Assembly: GCF_026967935.1 (NCBI RefSeq)
Contig: NZ_JAPVBL010000003.1
Location: forward strand, 248,001-312,000
Direction: 5' to 3'
Length of the DNA stretch: 64,000 bases
Origin: Modestobacter sp. VKM Ac-2982
Lineage (GTDB): Bacteria; Actinomycetota; Actinomycetes; Mycobacteriales; Geodermatophilaceae
The translations under genes were made by a program, and so were the position numbers. The notes below the pieces were generated by a model. It was not told the DNA's origin, did not search any database, and saw only the letters and a program-made list of their open reading frames with translations. Below are positions 1 through 9,187 of this stretch, in pieces; positions within the stretch are counted from its first letter, which is position 1; each line of letters begins with the position of its first letter.

Positions 1-1149
1 GGCGGGCAGGTCGCCGGGGTGACCGTCGGCATCGTGCTCGCCGTCCTCGGGGCCGGCTACTGGGCGCTGGTGGCCCAGCAGCTCACCCAGGGGCTGGTCG
101 CGCAGGTGTTCCTGGTGGCCACCAACCGGTGGCTGCCGGGCTGGGTGGACCGGCGCGCGTCCGTCCGGCCCTTCCTCGGCTACGGCCTGCCACTGCTCGG
201 CTCGCACCTGCTCAACTACCTGGGCAGGAACATGGACACCCTGGTGCTGGGCGCCCGCTTCGGGGTGGCGTCCGTGGGCATCTACAACCGCGCCTTCCAG
301 CTGGTCATGATGCCGCTGCTGCAGGTCCAGGCACCGTCCACCCGGGTGGCCCTGCCGGTCCTCTCCCGGCTCCAGGACGACAAGAAGCGGTTCGCCGAGT
401 TCATCAGCTTCGGCCAGGTCGCGCTGCTGACCCTGATCGGCGGCCTGTTCGCCGCGCTGTTCGCACAGGCCCCGTCCGTGGTGCGCGTGATGCTCGGGTC
501 CCAGTGGACGGAGGCGGTGCCGATCTTCCGGGTGCTGCTCGTCGCCGGGTTCTTCCAGGCCGCCACCTACGCCACCTCGTGGGTGTTCCTCGCCAAGGGG
601 CTGACGCGGTCGCAGTTCGTCTACGCGCTGGTGACCCGGCCCGTGGTCGCCGTCCTCATCGTGGTCGGCTCCATCTGGGGGCTGCAGGGCGTGGCGGCGG
701 GCTACGCGGTCGGGGCGGCGCTGGTGTGGCCGGTGGCGCTGCTCTGGATCGCGCGCATCTCCGACGCCCCCGCCGGCCGGATGTTCCGCAACGGGCTCCG
801 CACCGGGCTGGTCTTCAGTGCGGCGTCGGCGCTCTCCTACCTGTCCACGGTCGCGCTGCCGGCCGACGCGCACGCGTTGCGCCTGGTCGTCGGGGTCGCC
901 GCCGTGCTCGCCGCAACCGGTCTCACCGCGTTGGTCTGGCCGACGTTCCGCCGCGACCTGCGCGACATCGCCGGGATGCGAAGGTACTTCCGACGCGGGC
1001 AGCGCCGCCCGGCCGACCGGACGGCGGGCGACGCCGAGGAGCCGGTGACCGCGCCGGCCGCCCAGACCGCCGACCCGGCCGCCCTCTCCGCCACCGGCGC
1101 GGCGGCCACCGACCCGATCACGACCCCGAAGGCGGGCATCGACCGATGA
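1..1149 (+). CDS. Wzx-type polysaccharide flippase, 5' end outside window
   Basis: The frame is open from base 1, so the N-terminus lies outside the window; 382 residues are visible. It is a chain of hydrophobic helices with the look of the MOP/polysaccharide-export family (PF01943/PF13440), which flips lipid-linked repeat units across the membrane. Recognisable stretches are GLPLLGSHLLNYLGRNMDTL near residue 58 and the helix pairs around residues 130-240. After the last helix comes a hydrophilic Ala/Thr/Pro-rich tail of about 60 residues ending GIDR, longer than the family norm. Its stop overlaps the start of the pyruvyl transferase (ATGA), so the two are co-translated. It is the first of three flippases in the window. 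The family call is firm; the cargo is unknown. Confidence 0.85.
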   Translation, partial: GGQVAGVTVGIVLAVLGAGYWALVAQQLTQGLVAQVFLVATNRWLPGWVDRRASVRPFLGYGLPLLGSHLLNYLGRNMDTLVLGARFGVASVGIYNRAFQLVMMPLLQVQAPSTRVALPVLSRLQDDKKRFAEFISFGQVALLTLIGGLFAALFAQAPSVVRVMLGSQWTEAVPIFRVLLVAGFFQAATYATSWVFLAKGLTRSQFVYALVTRPVVAVLIVVGSIWGLQGVAAGYAVGAALVWPVALLWIARISDAPAGRMFRNGLRTGLVFSAASALSYLSTVALPADAHALRLVVGVAAVLAATGLTALVWPTFRRDLRDIAGMRRYFRRGQRRPADRTAGDAEEPVTAPAAQTADPAALSATGAAATDPITTPKAGIDR

Positions 1150-2399
1150 GCAAGGCCATCCAGCGCGCGCAGCGGATCTGGCGACGAGCGGTGGTGGGGT
1201 CGGGGCTGCCCGGGCTCGTCGACCGCACGATCATCCGCTCCCGGGTGCGCGCCGAGCCGGGCGAGCGGACCACGCACCTGCTCCTGGCCGCCCCCGGCGG
1301 CGGCAACGTGGGGGACCAGGCGATGCTCGAGGCGGTGCTGGAGAACACCGCCGGGCCGGTGACCCTGGTCGTCCCCGACCGCGCCTCGGTGGAGCTGCCC
1401 GAGGAGTTCCGGCAGCGGGTGGAGGTCCTGGAGATACCGCACCTGGTCTACGGGACCGGAGCCGACCACCGGGCGTCGGTGGCGTCGTTCGGCCGCGCCC
1501 TCGCGGGGGCCGCGCACCTGTCCGTCCTCGGGGCGGACGTGATGGACGGCCGGTACTCGCTGCCGGCGTCGGTGCGCCGGTCCACCCTCGCCCGGGCCGC
1601 GGCTCGCGCCGGGGTCGAGACCCGGGTCATCGGGTTCAGCTGGAGCGACCGCGCCCGGGTCGCGGCGCGGCGGTCGCTGGCGGCCGCGGCTCGCGACGGG
1701 GTGCGTCTCCTGCTGCGCGACCCGATCTCCGCCGGGCGTGCCCGGCGGGACGGGATCGCCCCGGTCGAGGAGGTCGCGGACGTCGTCTTCGCCGCCCGGA
1801 GCGTCGACGGCTCAGCGGCCGACCAGCTGCTGCAGGACGTCACCAAGCCGGTCGCGCTGGTCAACGTCAGCGGGCTGCTGGCCGACCGGATGGACCAGAC
1901 CGAGGAGTACGTCCGCATCGTGGCGGCGCTGCGGGAGCGGGGCCTGCACGTGCTGGTCCTCCCGCACGTCGACCGGGCGCAGGCCGGCGACATGGCGGCC
2001 TGCGCCGCCCTGATGGCGCGGGTGGGGGAGCTGGCCGACGTGAGCGGTGTGCCGTCGATCCTGAGCCCCGCGCAGGTCCGTGGGCTCACCGCGCGGGCGA
2101 GCATCGCGGTGACCGGGCGCATGCACCTGGCGGTCATGTCGTTCCTGAACGGCGTCCCGGCGATCACGCTGGCGTCCCAGGGCAAGGTCGAGGGCCTCAT
2201 GCAGTTGTTCGGGACGCCCGAGCTGCGCATCGACGCAGCCCCCGGCTTCGCGGCGGAGGTGGTCGAGGTGGTCGACCGGGTCCTCCCGGCGGACTCGGCT
2301 GCCCGCGAGTCGATCCGGCAGGCGCTGCCGGGGGTCGTGGCGATGGCGCGGCGCAACACGGCCGACCTGTCGGCGCCCGTCACCACCGGGCAGGCGTAG
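1146..2399 (+). CDS. Polysaccharide pyruvyl transferase family protein
   Basis: A 417-residue protein of the CsaB/PssM family (PF04230), which transfers pyruvate from PEP to sugars as a ketal. Residues 51-60 carry the N-terminal GGGNVGDQAM motif, and the C-terminal half carries the TGRMHLAVMS motif near residues 322-331, both typical of the family's two Rossmann lobes. An ATG at 1146 overlaps the flippase stop by 4 nt; longer open reading frame upstream lies inside the flippase gene in another frame and is not coding. The next gene starts on the base after this stop. It probably adds a pyruvate (acidic) decoration to the repeat unit or to a cell-wall polymer. Some members of the family have other acceptors, so substrate is inferred only. 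Confidence 0.88.
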   Translation: MSKAIQRAQRIWRRAVVGSGLPGLVDRTIIRSRVRAEPGERTTHLLLAAPGGGNVGDQAMLEAVLENTAGPVTLVVPDRASVELPEEFRQRVEVLEIPHLVYGTGADHRASVASFGRALAGAAHLSVLGADVMDGRYSLPASVRRSTLARAAARAGVETRVIGFSWSDRARVAARRSLAAAARDGVRLLLRDPISAGRARRDGIAPVEEVADVVFAARSVDGSAADQLLQDVTKPVALVNVSGLLADRMDQTEEYVRIVAALRERGLHVLVLPHVDRAQAGDMAACAALMARVGELADVSGVPSILSPAQVRGLTARASIAVTGRMHLAVMSFLNGVPAITLASQGKVEGLMQLFGTPELRIDAAPGFAAEVVEVVDRVLPADSAARESIRQALPGVVAMARRNTADLSAPVTTGQA

Positions 2400-2951
2400 A
2401 TGGCCGGCAGGATGCGTGGCGCGCTGGCCAGCTCGGTGGCCGGCAGCCCGGTCTGGGCTCCCCGTACCCGGGCGCGACTGCTCAAGGCGCTGGGCGTCCG
2501 GGTGCACGGCAGCGCCCGCGTCTACCCGTGGATCCGTTTCGTCGGCGGCGTCGACCACCTGGAGATCGGTCGGGGGGCCTTCGTCAACGTCAACGCCACG
2601 ATCGGTGCCAACGCCCGGATCGTCATCGGCGACCGAGTGCACCTCGGCCCCGGGGTCAGCCTGCTGCCCACCTCCCACGAGGTGGGGCCGCGGGAGCAGC
2701 GCGCCGGAACACCCGGCAGTGCTCCGATCACGATCGGGGCCGGGGCCTGGCTCGGCGCCGGGGTCACCGTCCTGGGCGGGGTGACCATCGGTGAGGGCTG
2801 CGTCATCGCCGCCGGCAGCCTGGTCAGCGCTGACACCCAGCCGGACGGCGTCTACGGTGGAGTGCCGGCACGGCTGATCCGCCGCCTGGGTCCGTCGGGA
2901 TCCGAGCCGGCACCGTCCCGGGCGGAGCCGACGCCCTCCACGGCAGAGTGA
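2400..2951 (+). CDS. Left-handed beta-helix (hexapeptide) O-acyltransferase
   Basis: A 183-residue hexapeptide-repeat transferase of the maltose/galactoside acetyltransferase type (WcaF/LacA-like). Imperfect [LIV]-G-x4 repeats run from about residue 50 to 160 (IGANARIVIGDRVHLGPGVS, then ITIGAGAWLGAGVTVLGGVT), and the family's catalytic His is likely in TSHEVG near residue 98. The ATG follows the preceding stop codon directly with no gap. A Pro/Glu/Ala-rich tail of about 20 residues ends the protein. It likely O-acetylates a sugar of the repeat unit in the cytoplasm using acetyl-CoA. Acceptor and acyl group are not visible from sequence. Confidence 0.87.
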   Translation: MAGRMRGALASSVAGSPVWAPRTRARLLKALGVRVHGSARVYPWIRFVGGVDHLEIGRGAFVNVNATIGANARIVIGDRVHLGPGVSLLPTSHEVGPREQRAGTPGSAPITIGAGAWLGAGVTVLGGVTIGEGCVIAAGSLVSADTQPDGVYGGVPARLIRRLGPSGSEPAPSRAEPTPSTAE

Positions 2952-3105
2952 ACATCGTCCTTCCAGCCCGCCGGGTGATCACGATCCCCGTACCGTCGGA
3001 GTACCGGCTGTTAGGGTCCGCCCGGATGACCGGCGGGTTACCGCGGCATCACATGACCGGACGCGGTCGGGCGACGGACCAGGCCGTAGGGAGAACGGAA
3101 CCTCG

Positions 3106-4227
3106 ATGAGCGCCCACAGTGCGGCCCCGACGACGGGGCGGTTCGCGTGGCTCGAGCCCGTCAAGGGCCTGGCCATCTTCATGGTCATCGCCTACCACGT
3201 GACCCTGTACCTGAAGACGGCGGACGTGGACGCCGTGCTCGGCCGCGCCAAGGCCGTCTTCGAGCTCTTCCCGATGCCGGCGTTCTTCCTGATCGCCGGG
3301 ATCTTCGCCGGCCGGCACGGGGCCACGAAGTTCCGCGCGCTGTGGAAGCGGCGGCTGCTGCCACTGCTGTACCTCTACGTCGTGTGGTCGGTCATCCGGA
3401 CCGTCTTCTACTTCGTCGTCCCCGGGCTCAACGGCGAGCTGGGTGAGATTCCGGCGACCGACCCGCTGGCGCTGCCGCTCATCCTGTTCTGGCCGAGCAG
3501 CAGCTACTGGTTCCTCTACGCCCTCTTCCTCTTCACCCTCGGCCGCTGGCTGATCGCCCGGGCGCCGGTCTGGGTGCAGCTGGCCGGTTCCGGGCTGGTC
3601 TCCACCCTCTTCACCAGCGGCCTGGTCGACGCGCAGAACATCGGCTGGAACCGGGTCGGGGCGCTCTTCTTCTTCTTCGTGCTGGGCGCGGTGTTCTCCC
3701 GGGAGATCCGGGACCTCGTCGCCCAGGCGCGGCCGGTGCACCTCGGGATCGCGTTCGCCGCCCTCGTCGTGTCCACCGCGCTGATCGTCCTGGGCTTCCG
3801 CTGGGTCCCGCTCGTGGTGCTCGTCGGGCAGCTCTCCGCCGTCGCCGTGGGCATCCTGATCACCCGGTACCTGGTCCGGCTGCCGGGCTTCGGCATCTTC
3901 ACCTCGATGGGCCAGGCCAGCCTGAAGCTGTACCTGTTGCACCTCTACATCATCGTCGTGGCGACCGCTCTGATCGGGCTGCTGGACCCGGCCTGGCCCC
4001 GGTGGATCGACGTCGGCGTGCAGGTCGCCCTGGTGATCGTCACCGTCGTCGCGTCGTTCGGGCTGGCCCGGCTCACCAGCCGGGTGCGCTGGCTGTACGC
4101 CCCACCGGCCTTCCTCCGCGGTCCGCGTCGGCGCGGTGCACGGCAGGACCCCACTCCCAACGACCCCGAGGCGGCGATCAGCCCGCAGCGCGACCTGACG
4201 CCCCGGCCCACCGAGACGAGGGAATGA
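3106..4227 (+). CDS. Membrane acyltransferase, acyltransferase-3 family
   Basis: A 373-residue integral membrane protein with about ten predicted helices. The N-terminal WLEPVKGLAIFMVIAYHVTL segment (residues 14-33) carries the family H-x-T/x region of PF01757, with the catalytic-type His in AYHVT. Family members move acyl groups onto sugars at the membrane. A 154-nt gap separates it from the acetyltransferase upstream, so it may have its own promoter. A basic, Pro-rich cytoplasmic tail of about 35 residues follows the last helix. Its stop overlaps the possible ATG of the next gene. One of three acyltransferase-3 proteins in the window; the others are at 31277 and 32694. Confidence 0.85.
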   Translation: MSAHSAAPTTGRFAWLEPVKGLAIFMVIAYHVTLYLKTADVDAVLGRAKAVFELFPMPAFFLIAGIFAGRHGATKFRALWKRRLLPLLYLYVVWSVIRTVFYFVVPGLNGELGEIPATDPLALPLILFWPSSSYWFLYALFLFTLGRWLIARAPVWVQLAGSGLVSTLFTSGLVDAQNIGWNRVGALFFFFVLGAVFSREIRDLVAQARPVHLGIAFAALVVSTALIVLGFRWVPLVVLVGQLSAVAVGILITRYLVRLPGFGIFTSMGQASLKLYLLHLYIIVVATALIGLLDPAWPRWIDVGVQVALVIVTVVASFGLARLTSRVRWLYAPPAFLRGPRRRGARQDPTPNDPEAAISPQRDLTPRPTETRE

Positions 4228-4229
4228 CG

Positions 4230-5237
4230 ATGCCCCGGGAACTGCCCGAGCTCCGGCCGGGTGCCGAGCGGCGGCTCGTGCTGGCTGCGTCCACCGGCGG
4301 TCACCTCGCCCAGCTGGTCCGCCTGGCCCCGGGGCTCGGCGCGTCTGCCGACTCGCTCTGGATCACCTTCGACACCGCCCAGAGCCAGTCGCTGTTGGCG
4401 GGCCGGAACGTCCTGCACGTGCCCTACATCCGCCCGCGGGAGGGGCTGAAGATCGCCCGGGCGTTCCGGTCGATCCTGCCCCGGCTGCGGTCGGAGGAGT
4501 TCGACGCCGCGGTGAGCACGGGGTCGGCGCTGGCGCTGGCCGCGCTGCCCGCCGCGCACCTGGCCGGGATCCCGACGCTCTACATCGAGAGCGTCTCGCG
4601 GGTGAACGGCCCCTCCGTCAGCGGCCGGGTCCTGGCCGCGATGCGGTTCGCCCAGCTGCGCACGCAGCACCCGGCCTGGGCGGGCGGCCGCTGGGGCACG
4701 CACCCGAGCGTCTTCTCGGCGTACCGGACGGTGCCCCGGGCCGACCGGCCGGAGGGGCCGCCGCGGCTGTTCATCACCCTGGGCACGCTCCGCGGGTATC
4801 CCTTCCACTCGATCATCGACCGCGTCCTCGAGTTCGGGCTGGCCGACGAGAACACGGTCTGGCAGCTGGGCGAGACGGAGCCCGCGACCGAGCTGCCGGG
4901 CCAGGTCCACCGTGAGGTGTCCGGTGCGGACTTCGACAGGTACGCGCGGGAGGCCGACGTGGTGATCACCCACGCCGGTGTGGGCAGCGTCCTCGGGCTG
5001 CTGGAGATGGGGATCTCGCCGATCGCGGTGGTCCGCCGCCGCGCCCGCGGTGAGCACGTCGACGACCACCAGCAGCAGCTGGCGTCGCTGATGAAGAGCA
5101 GTGGGATCGGCGTCGCCGTCGAGGTCGACGAGCTCTGCCCGGAGGTCGTCGCGGCTGCGGCCCGCGTCCGGGTGGAGGTCGACCCCAGCGGGCCCGGGGA
5201 GACCGGGACGTCGCTGTCGGGCACCGACCTGCCGTGA
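4230..5237 (+). CDS. Fused Alg14/Alg13-like (EpsE/EpsF-type) glycosyltransferase
   Basis: A 335-residue GT-B glycosyltransferase. Residues 21-28 read STGGHLAQ, the Alg14-type membrane-anchoring half; the C-terminal half has VITHAGVGSVLGLLEMGISP near residues 244-263, the Alg13/MurG-like nucleotide-sugar binding loop. In many bacteria the two halves are separate proteins (for example CpsF/CpsG, PssD/PssE); here they are one chain. Start choice: ATG at 4224 overlaps the upstream stop, but GAGGG at 4218-4222 sits only 1 nt before it and 7 nt before the ATG at 4230, so 4230 is preferred. It probably adds the second sugar to the lipid-linked primer on the cytoplasmic face. Confidence 0.85.
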   Translation: MPRELPELRPGAERRLVLAASTGGHLAQLVRLAPGLGASADSLWITFDTAQSQSLLAGRNVLHVPYIRPREGLKIARAFRSILPRLRSEEFDAAVSTGSALALAALPAAHLAGIPTLYIESVSRVNGPSVSGRVLAAMRFAQLRTQHPAWAGGRWGTHPSVFSAYRTVPRADRPEGPPRLFITLGTLRGYPFHSIIDRVLEFGLADENTVWQLGETEPATELPGQVHREVSGADFDRYAREADVVITHAGVGSVLGLLEMGISPIAVVRRRARGEHVDDHQQQLASLMKSSGIGVAVEVDELCPEVVAAAARVRVEVDPSGPGETGTSLSGTDLP

Positions 5238-5298
5238 CGGCCGCCGCGCGGTGCGCGGCGACCGGAGAGCAGTGCGGGCCGGGCATCGCCGGGGGTGA

Positions 5299-5322
5299 CC
5301 GGCGGGCCCGCTGACCCGCCGG
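5299..5322. terminator. Bidirectional hairpin between convergent genes
   Basis: The arms CCGGCGGG (5299-5306) and CCCGCCGG (5315-5322) form a perfect 8-bp stem with an 8-nt loop, inside the 112-nt gap between the convergent glycosyltransferase and ABC exporter. There is no T-tract, as is usual for high-GC actinobacterial hairpins, so a terminator role is inferred from position. Confidence 0.5.
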
Positions 5323-5349
5323 CCGGGGACGTCGGGGGAGCCGGCGGGC

Positions 5350-7152
5350 TCAGGTGACGGTGTGCCCCGCCTGCGAGATCGCGGTGATCTCGCGGAAGAA
5401 CTCGTTGTCCTGCATCAGGGCCGAGGGCGCGTCGATGGCCTGCAGCCGCCCGGCCCCCATCACCATCACCCGGTCGCAGATCGACAGGGTGGACACCCGG
5501 TGCGCGACGAGCAGGAGCAGGACCTCGCCCTTCATCCGGGCCAGGGACTCCTGGACCGCCTGCTCGGACTTGACGTCCAGGGCGCTGGTGGGCTCGTCGA
5601 GGATCAGCACGTCGGGCCGGCCGGCCAGAGCGCGCGCGAGGCACAGCCGCTGCCGCTGCCCGCCGGAGATCGCCGAGGCCCGCTGCCCGATGACCGTCTG
5701 GTAGCCCTCGGGCCAGCTGATGATCTCCTCGTGCAGCGAGGCCTTGCGGGCGGCCTCCTCGACCTCGGCGTCGGTGATGCCGTCGCGGTAGAAGCGGATG
5801 TTGTCGGCGACCGTGCCCCACAGCAACTGCGGGCTCTGCGGGACGTAGGAGACGCGTTCCCGCCAGTCGCTGAGCCGGAAGTCGCGGGCGTCCTGGCCGT
5901 TGACCGTGACGGTGCCGCTGGTCGGCAACCGCAGGCGCAGCAGCAGCTGCACGATGGAGGACTTCCCGGCCCCGGACGGACCGACGATGCCGATCACCTC
6001 ACCGCGACTCGCCTCGAAGGAGACGTCGTGGAGGACGGGGGCCGTGGAGTCGTAGGCGAAGTCGACGTGGGACATGCCGAGCCGCTCGACCCGGGACAGT
6101 GGCTGGTCGCCGTCCTGCCGGGTGTGGCCGGCGTAGTGGTCGAGCGCGCGCCGCAGCCGGCCCATGTACGGGATCAGCTCGTTCATCCGGGTGGAGGAGG
6201 CCTGGATCCGCTGCCCGAAGGTCAGCGACCGGATGAGGATGAGGACGACGGCGCCGAGCTCACCGATCGCCGTCGCCCCGGACAGGTGGACGATCATGAG
6301 GGCGAGGAGCAGCAGGAAGAAGGCGACGCTCTGGTAGAGCGCCGGCACGGCCCGGTTGAGGAAGCGGGTCTGCAGGAGCGGACGGCGCACCTCCTGGATC
6401 ATCTTCTCCACGGCGTCGCGGTAGGCCCGGTTGGCCCCGAAGACCTGGGTCTCCTCGGCCAGCTGCACCATCTCCTGCACGCCCTTGGCGTACTCGACGT
6501 TCTCCGCGCTCAGCGCCCGGGCGTGGCCGCGCTGGCGGCGGGCCAGCGGCGCCAGCATCACGAACAGGACCGCCGAGGCCCCGATCAGGATGAGCGCCGT
6601 CGGGGCGCTGAGCAGGAAGGCGGAGGCGAGCAGCGTGAAGAACATCAGGACGGCGCTGATGCCCTCGGAGAGGGTGGTGACCGCCGCCGAGGCCTGGATC
6701 GCCTGGGTGGTCATCAGCGACTGGAAGTGCCCGTCGCGCTCGGCCGACTGGATCTTCCAGGACGCCGAGGTGAACCGCTCGAACAGGTCGCGCCGGAGGG
6801 CGGCCATCACCGATGCGCTCATCGACGCGGGGACGTAGGCGAGCCAGACCTGCAGCGCGCCGCGGAAGACGGCCAGCCCCAGCCCGATGGCGCAGAGGAC
6901 GAGCAGGGGGGCAGTGGCCTCGAAGGGGCCCGGGATGGCGTCGACCTGCGTCTGTCCCTGGGAGAGCGCGGTGGCGAGGGAGGCGACGAGCGCCAGCAGC
7001 GCGGCCTCGACCAGACCGGCGATCACCGAGCCGCCGGCCATCACCGCTATGCGCGACTTCGACGAGCCGAGGAAGGGGCCGAACTGCTGCCAGGCGGTCC
7101 TGTAGCGCCGGACGACCCTGGTCGGGGTCGGCCACTGCTTCGGCAGTGACAA
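5350..7152 (-). CDS. ABC exporter, fused permease and ATPase (half transporter)
   Basis: A 600-residue type I (MsbA/PglK-like) half transporter. Six membrane helices occupy roughly residues 25-310; the nucleotide-binding domain follows, with Walker A GPSGAGKSS near residues 390-398, signature ISGGQRQRL near 493, Walker B VLILDEPTSALD near 513 and the switch His in VAHRVS near 549. The start is set at a TTG (7152-7150) preceded by AGGAGG 4 nt upstream; an in-frame GTG lies six codons earlier, upstream of that Shine-Dalgarno. The open frame continues to 8037 but that part is antisense to the TupA-like gene. It would dimerise to export or flip a lipid-linked glycan or lipid. It is divergent from the ATP-grasp gene at 7303. 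Confidence 0.88.
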   Translation of the reverse strand: MSLPKQWPTPTRVVRRYRTAWQQFGPFLGSSKSRIAVMAGGSVIAGLVEAALLALVASLATALSQGQTQVDAIPGPFEATAPLLVLCAIGLGLAVFRGALQVWLAYVPASMSASVMAALRRDLFERFTSASWKIQSAERDGHFQSLMTTQAIQASAAVTTLSEGISAVLMFFTLLASAFLLSAPTALILIGASAVLFVMLAPLARRQRGHARALSAENVEYAKGVQEMVQLAEETQVFGANRAYRDAVEKMIQEVRRPLLQTRFLNRAVPALYQSVAFFLLLLALMIVHLSGATAIGELGAVVLILIRSLTFGQRIQASSTRMNELIPYMGRLRRALDHYAGHTRQDGDQPLSRVERLGMSHVDFAYDSTAPVLHDVSFEASRGEVIGIVGPSGAGKSSIVQLLLRLRLPTSGTVTVNGQDARDFRLSDWRERVSYVPQSPQLLWGTVADNIRFYRDGITDAEVEEAARKASLHEEIISWPEGYQTVIGQRASAISGGQRQRLCLARALAGRPDVLILDEPTSALDVKSEQAVQESLARMKGEVLLLLVAHRVSTLSICDRVMVMGAGRLQAIDAPSALMQDNEFFREITAISQAGHTVT

Positions 7153-7302
7153 CTGCCCTCCTGAGATCACGTGCGCGGCCCCGTCCGGGGCGTGGTCAGG
7201 CAGAACCTTACCGTCGACGGCTGGCCGTGCGGAGCGTCGTGGACCACACTGGCGCGAGGGCCGACCTTGCGGCGCGGCGTTCCGTCTGTTGGAGTGTGCG
7301 CC

Positions 7303-8178
7303 GTGCCGCCGGTGCCGTTCTCTCGTCTCGACCTGCAGCGGCTGGTTCCCGTACAGCTGCGGCGGGCGAGGAAGTTCTACCTCCGACACGGTCGGCTCCC
7401 TCCGCTGATCGGGTTCGAGACCTTCAACGACAAGGTGCAGTGGCGGGTCACCCGCGACCGCCGCGAGCTGCTCCGGACCACCTGCGACAAGCTGGCGATG
7501 AAGGAGCACGCGGCCCGGCTCACCCCGGATCTCACCCGGACGCCGGAGACCTACTGGTTCGGCACCGACGTCGCCGAGCTGCGCGACGTGGAGCTCCCCG
7601 CGAACTGGGTGCTGAAGCCCAACCACGCGAGCCAGCGGGTCATCATCAGCGGTGGCCCCGCCGACGTCGAGGAGCTGGCCGAGCAGGTCGCGGGCTGGGT
7701 GACCGAGCCGTACTGGCGGCGCAGCGGCGAGTGGGCCTACCGCACGGCGCGCCCCGGGCTGCTGGTCGAGGAGTTCATCGGCACGCCGGGTGAGGTGCCC
7801 GCCGACCTCAAGCTGTTCGTCTTCGACGGCCAGCCGCGGGTGGTCGCCGTGCACAGCAAGGACGGCGACGTGCACAAGGCCCGGTACTACAGCACCGACT
7901 GGGAGCCGCTGCCCTGGACCGGTGGCTACGCACCGGGGCCCGACACCCCCCGACCGGAGCGGCTGGCGGACATGCTGAAGGCAGCGTCCCTGCTCGCCGC
8001 GGACTTCGACATGATGCGGGTCGACTTCTACGAGCACGACGGGGTGCTGTGGTTCGGGGAGCTGACCCCCTACCCCGCGGCCGGGCTGGCCCGCTACGAG
8101 CCCGAGCTGGACCGGCTGCTGGGCAGCTGGTGGGAGCTGCCCGTCACGGGCCCGAGAGGGCTGCTCCGCCTCCGCTGA
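7303..8178 (+). CDS. TupA-like ATP-grasp protein
   Basis: A 291-residue protein resembling the ATP-grasp family named after TupA of teichuronopeptide synthesis (PF14305). Visible motifs are FNDKVQWR near residue 40, CDKLAMK near 65, NWVLKPNH at 101-108 (nucleotide-binding strand with its Lys), LLVEEFIG near 152, DLKLFVFDG near 167 and FGELTPYP near 252 (metal-binding Glu). ATP-grasp enzymes join a carboxylate to an amine or other nucleophile via acyl phosphate. GTG at 7303 is chosen because GGAG lies 8 nt upstream; GTG at 7294 is also possible. A close paralog lies at 48869. Likely job: attaching an amino acid or peptide to a uronic acid or related group. Substrate is not known. Confidence 0.8.
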   Translation: MPPVPFSRLDLQRLVPVQLRRARKFYLRHGRLPPLIGFETFNDKVQWRVTRDRRELLRTTCDKLAMKEHAARLTPDLTRTPETYWFGTDVAELRDVELPANWVLKPNHASQRVIISGGPADVEELAEQVAGWVTEPYWRRSGEWAYRTARPGLLVEEFIGTPGEVPADLKLFVFDGQPRVVAVHSKDGDVHKARYYSTDWEPLPWTGGYAPGPDTPRPERLADMLKAASLLAADFDMMRVDFYEHDGVLWFGELTPYPAAGLARYEPELDRLLGSWWELPVTGPRGLLRLR

Positions 8179-8194
8179 GCGGGGGCCGCCGTGC

Positions 8195-9187
8195 TCAGGC
8201 GTGCCGGCGGTCCAGCAGGCCGTGGTCGACGTAGAACCGCCGGACGCGCGGGTCGGCCAGGAAGGACCCGTGGAACTGGAACACGTTCAGGTTCGGGACG
8301 CCGGCGTTCCCCTCGAGGACCAGCGGGCCGCGATCGGTGACGCAGACGTCCCAGCCGACGTGCGTGACCTCCGGGAACGCCGTCATCAGCTCCCCGACCA
8401 GGTCGAGCACCTCGCCCCAGTGCGGCACGGTCTCCCCGGTGATCGGCGCCCCGGTGTCGGGGTGCCGGTCGTGGGAGGGCCGGCCCCGCTCCCGCGGACG
8501 GCCCACGGCCGGGCCGAGGCGTCCGGACCCGAGGTCGACGGCGCTGCACAGACCGCCGGAGCTGACGTTGTCGACGGCGCCGCTGGCCGCCGTGCCCCAT
8601 CGGTGGACGGCCGCGGCGACCACCGGGTCGCCGTCCGGCAGTCGGATGGCCAGCGCCCGCAGGGTGTTGAGCGAGCCCGGGTGGACCGCCCGGAGGTCCG
8701 GGTGCTGTTCCAGCCGCTCCTGCACCAGCAGGGCGGCTGCCGGCTCGCCGGCGACCAGGCTCGCGACCCGCTCGCCCTCGACGATGCGGACCCCACGCCC
8801 CCCGGCGCCGTCCAGGGGCTTGAGGACGACGCCGTCCGCGGCCCGCATCCGGTCCAGCGCCGCGGCGGACCGGCCGTGCAGCACGCCGCGGAGCCCGACG
8901 CCGTAGACCTCGGGGGCGGACGCCGCGAGGCCCCGGGCGACCACGGCGTCGGCGAAGACGTTCTTGTCCTCCAGCAGCCGGGCGCCGGCCGGGTGGTTCA
9001 GTCGGCGCAGCCGGGCCTCGACCGCGGCGTCGCTGATGAACGGGACGGCGGGGTCCTGGATGCCGGGGTAGGCGTACCAGCGGTTGGAGAGGAAGCCCCG
9101 CCGCCACATCGAGGGGTGCAGGCGGCCGACGTACTGGCGCCGCTCCAGCCGCGCCATCGTGCGCAGCAGCGTCGCCCGGCTGGTCAC
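8195..9187 (-). CDS. Sugar-transfer-associated ATP-grasp protein (1)
   Basis: A 330-residue protein resembling PF14397, an ATP-grasp family found almost only inside polysaccharide clusters. Residues about 118-136 read VVLKPLDGAGGRGVRIVEG, the ATP-binding Lys and Gly-rich loop; near residues 275-298 is VGWDVCVTDRGPLVLEGNAG, whose Asp and Glu would bind magnesium. GTG at 9187 overlaps the stop of the PP-loop gene (GTGA), so the pair is translationally coupled. The N-terminal 60 residues (YVGRLHPSMWRRGFLSNRWY) are basic and aromatic. It shares fold and motifs with the protein at 9986 but is a distinct sequence. No substrate has been worked out for most of the family; a role in ligating a substituent to a sugar is inferred. 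Confidence 0.8.
   Translation of the reverse strand: MTSRATLLRTMARLERRQYVGRLHPSMWRRGFLSNRWYAYPGIQDPAVPFISDAAVEARLRRLNHPAGARLLEDKNVFADAVVARGLAASAPEVYGVGLRGVLHGRSAAALDRMRAADGVVLKPLDGAGGRGVRIVEGERVASLVAGEPAAALLVQERLEQHPDLRAVHPGSLNTLRALAIRLPDGDPVVAAAVHRWGTAASGAVDNVSSGGLCSAVDLGSGRLGPAVGRPRERGRPSHDRHPDTGAPITGETVPHWGEVLDLVGELMTAFPEVTHVGWDVCVTDRGPLVLEGNAGVPNLNVFQFHGSFLADPRVRRFYVDHGLLDRRHA

Noticed and set aside
129-1145. N-terminal extension of the pyruvyl transferase frame back to 129
   Set aside because: It lies inside the flippase gene in another frame, is Arg/Pro-rich, and the ATG at 1146 gives the family length with a 4-nt overlap.
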